Assembly (NCBI RefSeq): GCF_024498195.1
Contig: NZ_CP101824.1
Coordinates: forward strand, 2,170,001 to 2,234,000
Direction of reading: 5' to 3'
Source: Halovivax cerinus
GTDB taxonomy: Archaea; Halobacteriota; Halobacteria; Halobacteriales; Natrialbaceae
DNA length: 64,000 nucleotides
The notes under the pieces: model-generated
Seen by the model: only the letters and a program-made list of their open reading frames with translations
Told to the model about the DNA's origin: nothing
Database searches by the model: none
Made by a program: the position numbers and the translations under genes
Shown: piece by piece, positions 55,604 through 64,000 of the stretch
How positions within the stretch are numbered: position 1 is the first letter of the stretch
Layout: every line of letters begins with the position of its first letter

Positions 55604-56260
55604 TTAGTCGTCGTCGGTGCTGGCTTCGTCGACGACGTCGATGGGGATCCCGCCGCCCATGGGGCCGCCCCTGTCGGTGTCGCCGAAGCCGGCGCTCAGG
55701 ACCCGGGTGAGGGCCTCTTCGACGTTCTCGTCGATCTCTTCGATGTCGTCCGATTCCACCTCGACGACGTAGCCGCTGGTGATGTTCGGGGAGGTGGGGA
55801 TGAAGAGGATCTCTCGGCCGTCGTCGGCCACCTTTCCCGTACGAAAGCCGGTCATGCGGAGGCCGTCCCAGACCTCGAGTTTGACGGGTTCCTGGAGGGC
55901 TTCCTGTTCGCCGACGGCGGTCTGGGCGGCCATCTTGGAGGCGTTGTAGACGACGCGGAGGCCCGGGAGGCGATTGGCCACGTTGTCGACGACACGTTCG
56001 AAGAGGCCACCGATCGTCGTCCGCATCAGGTAGCCGATGGCGAAGATGAGGATGATCAGGACGGAGAGGGTGATCACGACACGAATGAGGCCGACGAGTT
56101 GCTGTGCCGCCTGGCCGTCCCCGAACATGGTGTCTTCGAGGATGAATCCTGGCGTCACGGCTGCGACGTACCCGTAGAGCCAGTAGAGGACGAAGAGGGT
56201 GACGAGGATGGGCCCGAGGACGACCAGGCCGCTCGCGAAGTCCCGTTTCCAGGAGGTCAT
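55604..56260 (-). CDS. DUF502 family membrane protein
   Basis: The 218-residue protein has two membrane helices (GLVVLGPILVTLFVLYWLYGY; LIRVVITLSVLIILIFAIGYL) and a C-terminal domain (VYNASKMAAQTAV, ILFIPTSPNITSGYVVEV). This is the DUF502 layout found in bacteria and archaea. It ends in an acidic tail. Plant homologues (COV/LCV) affect vascular patterning, but the prokaryotic role is unknown. Confidence 0.9.
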   Translation of the reverse strand: MTSWKRDFASGLVVLGPILVTLFVLYWLYGYVAAVTPGFILEDTMFGDGQAAQQLVGLIRVVITLSVLIILIFAIGYLMRTTIGGLFERVVDNVANRLPGLRVVYNASKMAAQTAVGEQEALQEPVKLEVWDGLRMTGFRTGKVADDGREILFIPTSPNITSGYVVEVESDDIEEIDENVEEALTRVLSAGFGDTDRGGPMGGGIPIDVVDEASTDDD

Positions 56261-56391
56261 GGTCGATTCGACTCACCCGTCCCCTATGAGCGTGTTCATT
56301 TGTTCCGGACGAGACGTGTACTGAACGGATGCTGGCTCGCTCGCTGCCGTCGCCACCGGGGTGAGGGCGGCTGGCGGACGTGGCCGATAGG

Positions 56392-57231
56392 TCACCGACC
56401 GACGACGGCTCGGAGGGCGAAGAGGAGGTTCTCCTTGCGCTCGCGGACACGCCGCCAGAAGTACGAGAGCCACTTGCCGCCGTAGGGGGCGTACTGCCAG
56501 ACCTCGTAGCCGTCGGCGGCGAGTTCGAACTGGGCCGCTTCGCGGACGCCCATGAGCATCTGAATCTCGAAGTCGGTGCCGTGTTCGTCGTGGAGGCGCT
56601 TCGCGAGGTCGATCATCTCGGGATCGTGGCTTCCGACGGCGATGCCGCCGTCGAAGTGCTCGAACGCGTACTCGAGGAGGTCGCGGTAGGCCTCGTCGAC
56701 GCGCGCTTTGTCTGTGTAGGCGACCGCGGCCGGTTCGTCGTAGGCGCCCTTGACGAAGCGGATCTTCCCCGGGACGTCCGCGAGTCGCTCGACGTCGTCG
56801 CGCGTCCGCTTCAGATTCGCCTGCACGCAGAGGCCGACGCCGCCGTCGTGTGTTCGGGCCAGTTCTTCGTAGATGTCGAGGGTGACGTCGGTCGTCGTGT
56901 GGTCTTCCATGTCGATCCAGACGAAGACGCCGCGGTCCGCGGCGTGGTCGACGAGGTCGGTGAGCAGCTCCCGGAAGGTGTCGGCGCCCATGTCGAGCCC
57001 GAGCTGGGACGGTTTGATCGAGATGCACGCGTCGACGTCCGTGTTCGCTATCTCTTCGATCAGGTCGCGATACGCCGCGGCGTCGTCCTCGGCGGGGCCG
57101 CGCTCGTCGTAGTGTTCGCCGAGTCGATTCAGTATCACGGAGACGTCCCGCTCGTCGAGCGCACGAGCGTGATCGAGCGCCGCGGCGGGCGATTCGCCGG
57201 CGACGAAGCGACTCGCGATCGGGGGAAGCAT
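56392..57231 (-). CDS. Proline dehydrogenase
   Basis: The 279-residue FAD enzyme oxidises proline to pyrroline-5-carboxylate. The TIM-barrel strands carry ISIKPSQLG, VFVWIDMEDHTTTD, GLCVQANLKRT, RFVKGAYDEP and IQMLMGVR, in PRODH order, ending with YFWRRVRERKENL, whose Arg residues bind proline. ATG 57231 follows an ACATATATC TATA box by about 28 bases. No P5C dehydrogenase gene is nearby. Confidence 0.93.
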   Translation of the reverse strand: MLPPIASRFVAGESPAAALDHARALDERDVSVILNRLGEHYDERGPAEDDAAAYRDLIEEIANTDVDACISIKPSQLGLDMGADTFRELLTDLVDHAADRGVFVWIDMEDHTTTDVTLDIYEELARTHDGGVGLCVQANLKRTRDDVERLADVPGKIRFVKGAYDEPAAVAYTDKARVDEAYRDLLEYAFEHFDGGIAVGSHDPEMIDLAKRLHDEHGTDFEIQMLMGVREAAQFELAADGYEVWQYAPYGGKWLSYFWRRVRERKENLLFALRAVVGR

Positions 57232-57357
57232 ACGTGTCCCTTTCGTCGCCCGATATATGTGCGTTGATGATTCAGGCCGGTCATGCAGCGGCCTGGCCGG
57301 CCTCACGGACGGAAGTGAGTGCGGTTAAGAGGGGCGAGTTCGTTCGACCGACCGAGA

Positions 57358-57903
57358 ATGGGAGTGCTCTCGACGATCGCGGTCGCGTTCTGGCTCATGT
57401 TGCCCGCGTACGTACCGAACAACGCTGCGGTGCTGGCCGGCGGCGGGCGGCCGATCGACGGCGGACGGACCCTGGGCGGATCGCGACTGCTCGGCGACGG
57501 CAAGACCTGGCGCGGGACGGCCGTCGGGACGGCTGCGGGCGCGGTGCTGGCGCTGGCTTTGAACGCCGTCGCCGGCGACGTCGGTTCGGCAGTGGGAATC
57601 GATTTGCCGACGTTCCCGTTCGCGGTCGTCGTCGCACTCCCGCTCGGGGCGATGTGCGGCGACATCGCGGCCTCGTTCCTCAAACGGCGGACCGGCCGTC
57701 GCCGCGGCGCCCCGTTCCCGGTCGTCGACCAGCTCGACTTCGTCGTCCTGGCGCTCGCGTTCGCGGTGGTGGTCGCGCCGGGCTGGTTCCGCGAGGCGTT
57801 CACGCTCCCCGTGCTGGCGGTCGTTCTTCTGTTGACCCCGGTTCTACACGTGGGAACGAACGTGCTGGCCTACTGGTTCGGATTCAAGGACGAGCCGTGG
57901 TGA
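57358..57903 (+). CDS. carS: CDP-archaeol synthase
   Basis: The 181-residue membrane protein transfers CMP to the archaeol precursor in archaeal lipid synthesis. It has about five hydrophobic segments, with [38 protein letters not shown] and the [15 protein letters not shown] segment of the CarS/DUF46 family. The ATG at 57358 begins the first membrane helix. Confidence 0.94.
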   Translation: MGVLSTIAVAFWLMLPAYVPNNAAVLAGGGRPIDGGRTLGGSRLLGDGKTWRGTAVGTAAGAVLALALNAVAGDVGSAVGIDLPTFPFAVVVALPLGAMCGDIAASFLKRRTGRRRGAPFPVVDQLDFVVLALAFAVVVAPGWFREAFTLPVLAVVLLLTPVLHVGTNVLAYWFGFKDEPW

Positions 57904-57946
57904 GTCACGCGCAGTAACGGCGGCGACCGAACCGTCTGGGGACGAG

Positions 57947-58768
57947 TTACTCCGGCTCCGGTCCGCTCTCTCCGGTGCTGTCGGCGGCGTTCGGTCCGAG
58001 TTCGGTGACGAACGATACGGTCTGATCGAGCGTTCGCTCGAACCAGGGCGATTCCTGAAAGAAGAAATGGTCTCCGGGCGGTGTTCGGAGTTCGACGTCG
58101 ACGCCGGCCAGTCGAAGGGTGTCGCGATAGGCCCGCGTCTCGCGCAACGTGAGCCACTGGTCTTCGGTACCGTGGTACAGGCGAGCCGGCGGGTGAGCCT
58201 GCGTCACGCGCTCACGCGGTGACGCGTTTCGGTACTGTTCTGGGATGGCCGACGGTGGGCCGCCCATGAACGCCGCCGTTTCGCCGTCTTGACGCGCGCC
58301 CAGTAGATCGTACGGGCCTGCGAACCCGATGAGGCCGTCGACTGCGCTACTCGTCTCACCGAACCCGTCGTCAGGGACAGGGGTATCCGTGGGTGCGGCG
58401 GCGGTCAGTGCTGCGAGATGTGCGCCGGCGGAGTGGCCACAGAGGACGAGCGTGTTCGGATATCGATTTGCGGGCGGGTCCGACTTGAGCCACCGAACGG
58501 CACTTTTGACGTCTTTCAGTGCGGCGGGATAGGTCGCCTCGCCGGAGAGCCGGTAGTCGACCGTCACCGCCTGCATTCCCCGCTCGGCCAGCGCACGACC
58601 GCGCTCGTCGAAGAACGTCCGTTCGCCGCGATTCCAGACCCCGCCGTGGAGCAGCACGATCGTCGTTTCGATCCGGTCGCCGTCAGGTGGCAGGTAGGCG
58701 GTGGCGAACAGGTCTCGTTGCGGCGTTCGTTTGAAACGAATTTCTCGCTCGTCGATGGCGGGACTCAC
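57947..58768 (-). CDS. Alpha/beta hydrolase (esterase-like)
   Basis: The 273-residue protein starts at GTG 58768, about 25 bases after an AT-rich ACTATCTATTG box, which fits a leaderless transcript. It has an HGGVW oxyanion segment, the nucleophile elbow GHSAGAH, and the acid/base pair in GTEDQW and GDHFFF. The HSL-like HGGxW arrangement resembles esterases and kynurenine formamidases. The substrate is unknown. Confidence 0.9.
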   Translation of the reverse strand: MSPAIDEREIRFKRTPQRDLFATAYLPPDGDRIETTIVLLHGGVWNRGERTFFDERGRALAERGMQAVTVDYRLSGEATYPAALKDVKSAVRWLKSDPPANRYPNTLVLCGHSAGAHLAALTAAAPTDTPVPDDGFGETSSAVDGLIGFAGPYDLLGARQDGETAAFMGGPPSAIPEQYRNASPRERVTQAHPPARLYHGTEDQWLTLRETRAYRDTLRLAGVDVELRTPPGDHFFFQESPWFERTLDQTVSFVTELGPNAADSTGESGPEPE

Positions 58769-58897
58769 GTTCCGATTCCAGTCAATAGATAGTAATGTGT
58801 GTTTCGACGACCGCGGCCGCTGATCGACTCGGTGGCAGTCTGCCGCCGTTCGGTGCGTTCCACACCGCTTATCTCGGTTGCCTCGCACACTTCGCGT

Positions 58898-59431
58898 ATG
58901 ACCACTCAGGACCTCATCGACGCGCTCCGAGCCGCGGACGCGGTCAAATTCGGAGAGTTCGAACTCGCCCACGGCGGAACGAGCGAGTACTACGTCGACA
59001 AGTACCTCTTCGAGACGGATCCAGCGTGTCTGTCTGCCATCGCGGATGCCTTCGCGGATCGACTCGACACGGGTGACAAACTCGGCGGCGTTGCGCTGGG
59101 CGGCGTGCCGTTGGCGGCCGCGACGAGCGTCGCGGCGGGCGTCCCGTACGTCATCGCACGCAAGCAGCGCAAGGACTACGGGACGGCGAACCTCGTCGAG
59201 GGTCGGCTGGATAGAGGCGAGTCGGTCGTCGTGGTCGAGGACATCGTCACGACGGGGACCAGCCTGGTCGAAGCCGTCGAGGCGCTCCGGGACGCGGGTG
59301 CGACGGTCGAGCGTGCGCTCGTCGTCGTGGACCGCGAGGAGGGCGGGCGCGCGACCGTCGAGGACGCGGGCGTCGAGATGGAGGCGCTGGTGACCGCGAG
59401 CGAGTTGCTGGCCGACGGCGACCGGAACTGA
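58898..59431 (+). CDS. pyrE: Orotate phosphoribosyltransferase
   Basis: The 177-residue enzyme makes OMP in pyrimidine synthesis. The PRPP-binding motif [14 protein letters not shown], the [23 protein letters not shown] start and [15 protein letters not shown] are conserved. ATG 58898 begins the family's first helix. No TATA box is evident nearer than about 25 bases. Confidence 0.96.
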   Translation: MTTQDLIDALRAADAVKFGEFELAHGGTSEYYVDKYLFETDPACLSAIADAFADRLDTGDKLGGVALGGVPLAAATSVAAGVPYVIARKQRKDYGTANLVEGRLDRGESVVVVEDIVTTGTSLVEAVEALRDAGATVERALVVVDREEGGRATVEDAGVEMEALVTASELLADGDRN

Positions 59432-59552
59432 CCTGGGTGGGCGACCGCCCATTCGGACTGAGACGGGTTTCGGGCTGCCGCCGGTCGAGACGGTCGCTCG
59501 ATCGACCCGGCACCTGCCGGTTCTCGTCGGTGCGGACGGGGTCGACCATCAA

Positions 59553-59565
59553 AACGTTTTTATCC
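59553..59565 (+). promoter_or_regulatory. TATA box of the thrS transcript
   Basis: AACGTTTTTATCC is a good TATA element. Initiation about 25 to 30 bases later falls at the ATG of the upstream ORF (59590), which leaves a leader of about 145 bases before thrS. Confidence 0.55.
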
Positions 59566-59589
59566 TGGTCGGGGTTACGCGTAGTCACG

Positions 59590-59631
59590 ATGGTAGGTGT
59601 CCGCTTTACAGGGCGTTTCGCCCGCTTCTAA
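59590..59631 (+). CDS. Upstream ORF in thrS leader, 13 aa
   Basis: ATG to TAA encodes MVGVRFTGRFARF. It starts where the transcript is predicted to begin, so it would be translated as a leaderless ORF. It spans the 5' arm and loop of a larger stem-loop. Translation of this ORF could control folding of the leader. No comparative data are available here, so it may be incidental. Confidence 0.45.
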   Translation: MVGVRFTGRFARF

Positions 59632-59643
59632 CCCACACCTACC
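59592..59643 (+). promoter_or_regulatory. Structured thrS leader RNA
   Basis: GGTAGGTGT (59592-59600) pairs perfectly with ACACCTACC (59635-59643), giving a 9-bp stem that encloses a second perfect hairpin GGGCG-TTT-CGCCC (59611-59623). The structure lies about 90 bases before the thrS start. It could be an attenuator or an autoregulatory operator for threonyl-tRNA synthetase, as is known in principle for E. coli thrS, but this is inference. The rest of 59644-59733 has no clear structure. Confidence 0.5.
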
Positions 59644-59733
59644 GTTCGCTGCGTCTCCACCGACCGACCAGCGGACGGTGTCTGCGGACGCCGAGTTGGG
59701 CGTCTCCCAGCAGTGCCAGGCGGGAACTCAGTC

Positions 59734-61680
59734 ATGTCAGAATCAGATTCACAGCACGGAATAGCGGTTGTATTGCCGGACGGGTCCGAACTCGACGTCG
59801 ACGCGGGTGCGACTGTCGAGGAGTGCGCCTACGAGATCGGCCCCGGTCTCGGGAGTGACACGGTCGCCGGGAAACTCGACGGTGATCTCGTCTCGAAGGA
59901 AGAACCCGTCTACGACGGAGCGAACCTGGAGATCGTGACGGATCAGTCGGACGAGTACGTCGAGGTGATGCGCCACTCTGCGGCGCACGCGCTCGCACAG
60001 GCCGTCGAACGACGCTTCGGTGAGGACGTCAAGCTCGCGATCGGTCCGCCGACCGACGACGGCTTTTACTACGACTTCGACGACCTCGACGTCGACGAGG
60101 ACGATCTCCCCGGACTCGAGGCCGAGATCGAGGAGATCGTCGACGCCGACTACGAGATCGAACGCGAGGAGGTCTCGATCGCGGAGGCCGAAGACCGCCT
60201 GGCTGACGAACCCTACAAGCTCGAACTCCTCGAGGAGCTCGACGCCGAGGACGAGACGGTCACCTTCTATCGCCAGGGCGAGTGGGAGGACCTCTGTGCC
60301 GGCCCGCACGTCGACTCGACGGGCGAGATCGGCGCCGTCACACTACTCGAGATCGCCGGCGCCTACTGGCGCGGCGACGAGGAGAACCCGATGCAGACTC
60401 GCATCTACGGCACCGCCTTCGAGAGCGAGAGCGACCTCGAGGCGTACCTCGAGCGCCGCGAGGAGGCCGAAGAGCGCGACCACCGCAAGATCGGCCGCGA
60501 GATGGACCTCTTCTCGATTCAGGAGGTCACGGGCCCCGGCCTGCCGCTGTATCACCCGCCGGGCAAGCGCATCCTGCGCGAACTCTCCGGCTTCGTCGAG
60601 GAACTCAACGAGGACGCGGGCTACGAGTACGTCGAGACGCCCCACCTCTTCAAGACCGATCTCTGGAAGCAGTCGGGTCACTACGACAACTACCGAGACG
60701 ACATGTTCGTCTTCGAACTCGGTGACGACGAGTTCGGCTTGAAGCCGATGAACTGCCCCGGCCACGCCTCGATCTTCGAGGACCACTCCTGGAGTTACCG
60801 TGATCTGCCCGTCCGGTACGCCGAGAACGGCAAGGTCTATCGCAAGGAACAGCGCGGCGAACTCTCCGGGCTCTCGCGCGTCTGGGCGTTCACGATCGAC
60901 GACGGACACCTCTTCGTCCGCCCCGACCAGATCGAAACCGAGGTCGAGGGGATCATGGACGCCATCGACGAGGTGCTCTCGACGTTCGATCTCGAGTACG
61001 AGGTCGCGCTGGCTACCCGCCCGGAGACGTCCGTCGGCAGCGACGAGATCTGGGAGCGCGCCGAGTCCCAGCTCGAGGCTGTCCTCGAAAAGCGCGCGAT
61101 GGACTACGACCTGGAGGCCGGCGACGGGGCCTTCTACGGCCCGAAGATCGACTTCGCCTTCGAGGACGCGATCGGGCGCAGCTGGGACGGCCCGACCGTC
61201 CAGCTCGACTTCAACATGCCCGAACGCTTCGACCTCTCCTACGTCGGCGAGGACAACGAGGAACACCGCCCCGTCATGATCCACCGCGCGCTCTACGGCA
61301 GCTACGAGCGCTTCTTCATGATGCTCATCGAGCACTACGAGGGCAACTTCCCGCTCTGGCTCGCCCCCGAGCAGGTCCGCGTCCTCCCAATCTCGGACGA
61401 CAACCTGGGCTACGCCCACCGTGTCGCGAACGAGTTCGAGGACTTCCGCGTCGAGGTCGATCACTCGGACGCCACCCTCGGCCGGAAGATCCGCGCTGCC
61501 CACGACGACCGCGTCCCCTACCAGCTCATCGTGGGCGACGACGAAGAGGCCGACGGCACCGTCTCGGTCCGCGACCGATTCGAGGAGCAGGAAGAAGACG
61601 TCGAAATCGAGGACTTCCGCGAACACCTGGTAGCCGAACGCGCTGAGAAGCGAACGGAACCCGACTTCCTGCAGTCCTAG
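59734..61680 (+). CDS. thrS: Threonine--tRNA ligase
   Basis: The 648-residue protein has a TGS domain (about 1-70), the SAD editing domain ([11 protein letters not shown] near 80 and CAGPHVDST near 190), the class II catalytic core ([10 protein letters not shown] with a zinc Cys, [36 protein letters not shown]) and an anticodon-binding domain. This layout is the bacterial-type ThrRS rather than the archaeal type with a D-Tyr deacylase-like editing domain. ATG 59734 is preceded by a structured leader with an upstream ORF. Confidence 0.97.
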   Translation: MSESDSQHGIAVVLPDGSELDVDAGATVEECAYEIGPGLGSDTVAGKLDGDLVSKEEPVYDGANLEIVTDQSDEYVEVMRHSAAHALAQAVERRFGEDVKLAIGPPTDDGFYYDFDDLDVDEDDLPGLEAEIEEIVDADYEIEREEVSIAEAEDRLADEPYKLELLEELDAEDETVTFYRQGEWEDLCAGPHVDSTGEIGAVTLLEIAGAYWRGDEENPMQTRIYGTAFESESDLEAYLERREEAEERDHRKIGREMDLFSIQEVTGPGLPLYHPPGKRILRELSGFVEELNEDAGYEYVETPHLFKTDLWKQSGHYDNYRDDMFVFELGDDEFGLKPMNCPGHASIFEDHSWSYRDLPVRYAENGKVYRKEQRGELSGLSRVWAFTIDDGHLFVRPDQIETEVEGIMDAIDEVLSTFDLEYEVALATRPETSVGSDEIWERAESQLEAVLEKRAMDYDLEAGDGAFYGPKIDFAFEDAIGRSWDGPTVQLDFNMPERFDLSYVGEDNEEHRPVMIHRALYGSYERFFMMLIEHYEGNFPLWLAPEQVRVLPISDDNLGYAHRVANEFEDFRVEVDHSDATLGRKIRAAHDDRVPYQLIVGDDEEADGTVSVRDRFEEQEEDVEIEDFREHLVAERAEKRTEPDFLQS

Positions 61681-61683
61681 GCG

Positions 61684-61866
61684 GCCGTCGACCACCATCG
61701 CGACCACCATCGCGACCACCGCCGACCATCACCGCCGACCATCACCGTCGACCGCCACCGACCACAACCGCCGACCACCACCGTCGACCACAACCGCCGA
61801 CCACCACCGTCGACCGCCACCGACCACCATCGCGACCACCATCGCGACCACCGCCGTCGACCGCTG
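61684..61866. repeat. Degenerate 12/15-bp repeats after thrS
   Basis: Imperfect units of the type CGACCACCATCG and CGACCACCACCGT repeat across about 180 bases between thrS and the next gene. The array has no spacers and no supported ORF. Confidence 0.9.
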
Positions 61867-61944
61867 TCGGCGTTCGGTCGGTCCCGCCGGCACTGAACTC
61901 GATTTCAGGAAACGTTGATGGTCGGACGGGTTCGCCCCACCTGT

Positions 61945-62394
61945 ATGGACGTCGTCGAAAACACGCTTCCGACGGACCTCGAAACGGTACTCGAACGGCC
62001 GCTGTTTTGTTTTCTGGGGACGGCCTCCCCGGAGGGCTCCCCCAGGGTTTCGCCGCTTTGGTATCTCTGGGAGGACGAGTGCATCTGGATCATCGCCGAC
62101 ACCGTCGAGAAATCGTACACGACGCGCGTCGCCCGCCACCCGGAGACTGCCGTCGCCGTCGTCGACTTCGATCCGGGATCGGGGCGCGTCCACCACGTCG
62201 GGATGCGAGGCACCGCGACGATCGAACCGCTGGACGATGTGCGCGCCGAGCGATTGCTTCGTCGATATCTCGGCCCCGATCGATCCGAGTGGGACGACCG
62301 GTTCGCGTCGCTCGACTCCGACAGGTGGGGGTTGCTCCGTTTCGAACCGGCGACCGTCGTCGCGCGAGACCAGTCGTTCTCGCCGTCGTTGTGA
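61945..62394 (+). CDS. Pyridoxamine 5'-phosphate oxidase-related protein
   Basis: The 149-residue protein has the split-barrel flavin-binding fold: FLGTASPEGSPRVSPLWYLWEDECIWIIAD followed by KSYTTRVARHPETAVAVVDFD and VGMRGTATIEP. Such proteins bind FMN or F420. The ATG at 61945 starts about 28 residues before the first strand. The substrate is unknown. Confidence 0.88.
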   Translation: MDVVENTLPTDLETVLERPLFCFLGTASPEGSPRVSPLWYLWEDECIWIIADTVEKSYTTRVARHPETAVAVVDFDPGSGRVHHVGMRGTATIEPLDDVRAERLLRRYLGPDRSEWDDRFASLDSDRWGLLRFEPATVVARDQSFSPSL

Positions 62395-62422
62395 GCGAGA
62401 GTGTGGCTGATGCGTCTACAGG

Positions 62423-62857
62423 TCACCGAACGATCGTCACGGGGACCGGCGAGCGCCGGGTGATCGTCTCGGCGACGCTCCCCAGCAGGATGCGACGGGC
62501 GCCGGTCCGACCGTGGCTGCCGATGACGACGTGATCGATGTCGTTGTCCTCGACGTACTCCAGTATCGACCGCGAGACGCTGCCGACGACGTGGTCGGTG
62601 TCGATCTCGCGACCGCTCTCGGCGGCTGCCTCTCGCGCCTCGGCGAGGAGGTTCTCGGCGCGTTCGTTCTGGTGTTCCATGATGGCGTCGTAGTTGGCCA
62701 TCGCGCCGCCTTCCATCCCGGTCGCGGCGTAGAAGTCGCTCGGATCGATCACGTGGACGACGGTGATCGCTGCGTCAGGGTGTTCGTCGAGGGCGAACGC
62801 CAACGCGTCGGTCGATCGTTCCGAATCGTCGTACGGGACGAGGACGTGTTCCGTCAT
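62423..62857 (-). CDS. Universal stress protein (UspA family)
   Basis: The 144-residue protein has the Usp fold with an N-terminal VLVPYDDSERS strand and the ATP-binding motif GSHGRTGARRILLGSVAETI near the C-terminus. Haloarchaea carry many Usp copies. The target process cannot be inferred from the surroundings. Confidence 0.94.
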   Translation of the reverse strand: MTEHVLVPYDDSERSTDALAFALDEHPDAAITVVHVIDPSDFYAATGMEGGAMANYDAIMEHQNERAENLLAEAREAAAESGREIDTDHVVGSVSRSILEYVEDNDIDHVVIGSHGRTGARRILLGSVAETITRRSPVPVTIVR

Positions 62858-62899
62858 GTGCGTACACTCTCTCGCACGCGAGATAAAGACACGGGACGA

Positions 62900-63568
62900 T
62901 TACTGGTCGGTGGGGCCGTTCACACCCTCGACCAGGCGTTCGAGCTGGGCGGGCGGGACCGCACCGCGGGCCGCGTGCTCCCCGGAGACGAACGTCGGCA
63001 CGCCGGTGACGCCGCCCCGCTGGGCCGCCGTGAACAGGTCGGTGATCCGATCGCGACGATCTGCATCTGTCGCGACGTCCCGGATCTCGTCTCCGTGCAG
63101 GGTCTCCGTTCCGTCGAGTTCGACCGCCTCGGCCACGTCGGCCAGAACGTCCGGGTCACCGATGTCGCGACCGTCGATCCAGAGCGCCTCGAGGACGGCG
63201 TCGTCGAAGGTGCGCCAGGCGTCGGGGTACGTCTCGTCGACGTAGTGAGAGGCGATCTGCGCAGGGAGCGAGTCGGTGTCCGGCACGTCGTCCAGATTCA
63301 GCATGTCCTCGACGCCGTACTCCTCCTGGAGGCGTTCGACGTTCTGTCGCGCCTGCTCGTAGTAGGCCTCGTCCTTGCCGTCGTCGACGGTGTGATCGAT
63401 CTCGCCGTCGGGACCGCGCTTCCCGCTGCGCAGATCGAACGGGTGCCACTCGACGTCGAGCGGGTCGTCGCGGGTCCCTTCGTACGTTTCGAGCGATCGC
63501 CGTCCGAGGTAGCAAAACGGACAGACGTGATCGGAGTAGACGGTAAGCTGGTCGGCGTCGTCGGTCAT
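62900..63568 (-). CDS. DsbA-family oxidoreductase, FrnE type
   Basis: The 222-residue protein has the thioredoxin-fold active site CPFC (near residue 16), the helical insert typical of DsbA/FrnE proteins, and the cis-Pro segment GVTGVPTFV near residue 188. No signal peptide is present, so it is cytosolic. FrnE proteins act as disulfide isomerases or in polyketide-type chemistry; the partner here is unknown. Confidence 0.92.
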   Translation of the reverse strand: MTDDADQLTVYSDHVCPFCYLGRRSLETYEGTRDDPLDVEWHPFDLRSGKRGPDGEIDHTVDDGKDEAYYEQARQNVERLQEEYGVEDMLNLDDVPDTDSLPAQIASHYVDETYPDAWRTFDDAVLEALWIDGRDIGDPDVLADVAEAVELDGTETLHGDEIRDVATDADRRDRITDLFTAAQRGGVTGVPTFVSGEHAARGAVPPAQLERLVEGVNGPTDQ

Positions 63569-63683
63569 GGATGGATGTGGACCGTCGAGCAGAAAAGGCG
63601 TGGGATCGCGGCAGTTCGGACGGGTCAACCGAATCGGCTGTCGGCCGGGTCCGTTCGGGAGGTGCCCGTTTCAGTCCGGGGAG

Positions 63684-64000
63684 TCAGTCGTCGTCCGCGG
63701 CGATCGGGTCGGCACGATTCTGTGTGTCGTCCGCCGCGCTCGGCTCCGCCTGCGTGCGTGGGAAGTTGCCGATCGTGGCGTCCTCGAAGGCCTCGACGTC
63801 GAATTCGTACTCACCGTCTAAGAATTCGAGGGCCTGCTGGGTGTCGCGTCGGGCGTTCTTCAGGCAGGTCGAGGCGCCCGGTGAGGGGGTGACGTTGAAG
63901 ATGATGTCGTCGCCGGTGATCGTCGCCTCGCCCATGTCGAGGGACTTCGTGCGCGTGTCGACGATTTGCGGTCGGACGCCGCCGTAGCCCTTCGCGCGCT
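63684..64000 (-). CDS. Malate:quinone oxidoreductase-like FAD protein, C-terminal part
   Basis: The frame is open to the window edge, so only the last 105 residues are seen. GGVRPQIVDT, MGEATI and IFNVTPSPGASTCLKNARRD match the C-terminal region of malate:quinone oxidoreductase and related FAD-dependent dehydrogenases. An acidic tail follows. The N-terminal FAD-binding motif lies outside the window, so the family call is moderately sure. An internal ATG at 63935 is not the real start, because conserved sequence continues upstream of it. Confidence 0.8.
   Translation of the reverse strand, partial: RAKGYGGVRPQIVDTRTKSLDMGEATITGDDIIFNVTPSPGASTCLKNARRDTQQALEFLDGEYEFDVEAFEDATIGNFPRTQAEPSAADDTQNRADPIAADDD

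Overview
This window comes from a halophilic archaeon of the class Halobacteria. The evidence is a high-GC genome, strongly acidic predicted proteins, archaeal information-processing genes (TFB, Spt5, SecE, multiprotein bridging factor aMBF1, family X polymerase with PHP domain, LonB, NreA), archaeal lipid synthesis (CDP-archaeol synthase), deazaflavin cofactor synthesis (CofH), and TATA-box promoters sitting about 25 bases before start codons, as expected of leaderless transcripts. Species cannot be fixed from the sequence alone.

Layout. 1-3 kb: partial HAD phosphatase, an unknown protein, a SprT-like metalloprotein and a purine nucleoside permease-type protein. 3-7 kb: a left-facing aromatic amino acid operon, trpC-trpB-trpA followed by the alternative shikimate-route enzyme ADHS, whose stop codon lies in an expanded 24-bp tandem repeat. 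7-12.4 kb: an MGMT-like protein lacking the catalytic cysteine, LonB protease with a linked CPBP protease, and NMN adenylyltransferase. 12.4-14.7 kb: tRNA-Leu(GAG) with a nearby partial copy, aMBF1 and AlaX. 14.7-16.6 kb: an AT-rich island with one Tat-exported protein ending in 29 Gly + 9 Asp. 16.7-25 kb: SecE-Spt5, PHP protein, lipoprotein, Mut7-C, PolX, rhomboid, endonuclease V. 25-39 kb: a two-gene winged-helix cassette, SDR, a glycerate kinase broken by an in-frame TGA, Get3/ArsA ATPase, aminotransferase, PncC/CinA, several membrane proteins and NreA. 39-46 kb: TFB, RNase HI operon, PadR regulator, pyrophosphatase, a large sensor kinase. 46-55 kb: purine synthesis (purS, purQ, purU, purC) followed by deazaflavin/flavin genes (cofH, ribK, ribB) and ilvE. 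55-64 kb: DUF502 protein, proline dehydrogenase, CarS, esterase, pyrE, thrS with a structured leader, a flavin-binding protein, Usp, DsbA/FrnE and a partial malate:quinone oxidoreductase-like gene.

Most genes are housekeeping and occur as singletons or short operons. The unusual content is between genes: (i) clusters of perfect short hairpins with mostly three-base loops and unrelated stems (12.43-12.61, 17.72-17.90, 54.98-55.58 kb) and a related 84/85-bp tandem repeat at 47.06-47.43 kb; (ii) three (TC)n tracts, each 25-40 bases past the stop codon of a left-facing gene; (iii) minisatellites of 24 and 25 bp; (iv) an upstream ORF plus nested stem-loops before thrS. The hairpin clusters and the thrS leader are the best candidates for undescribed biology.
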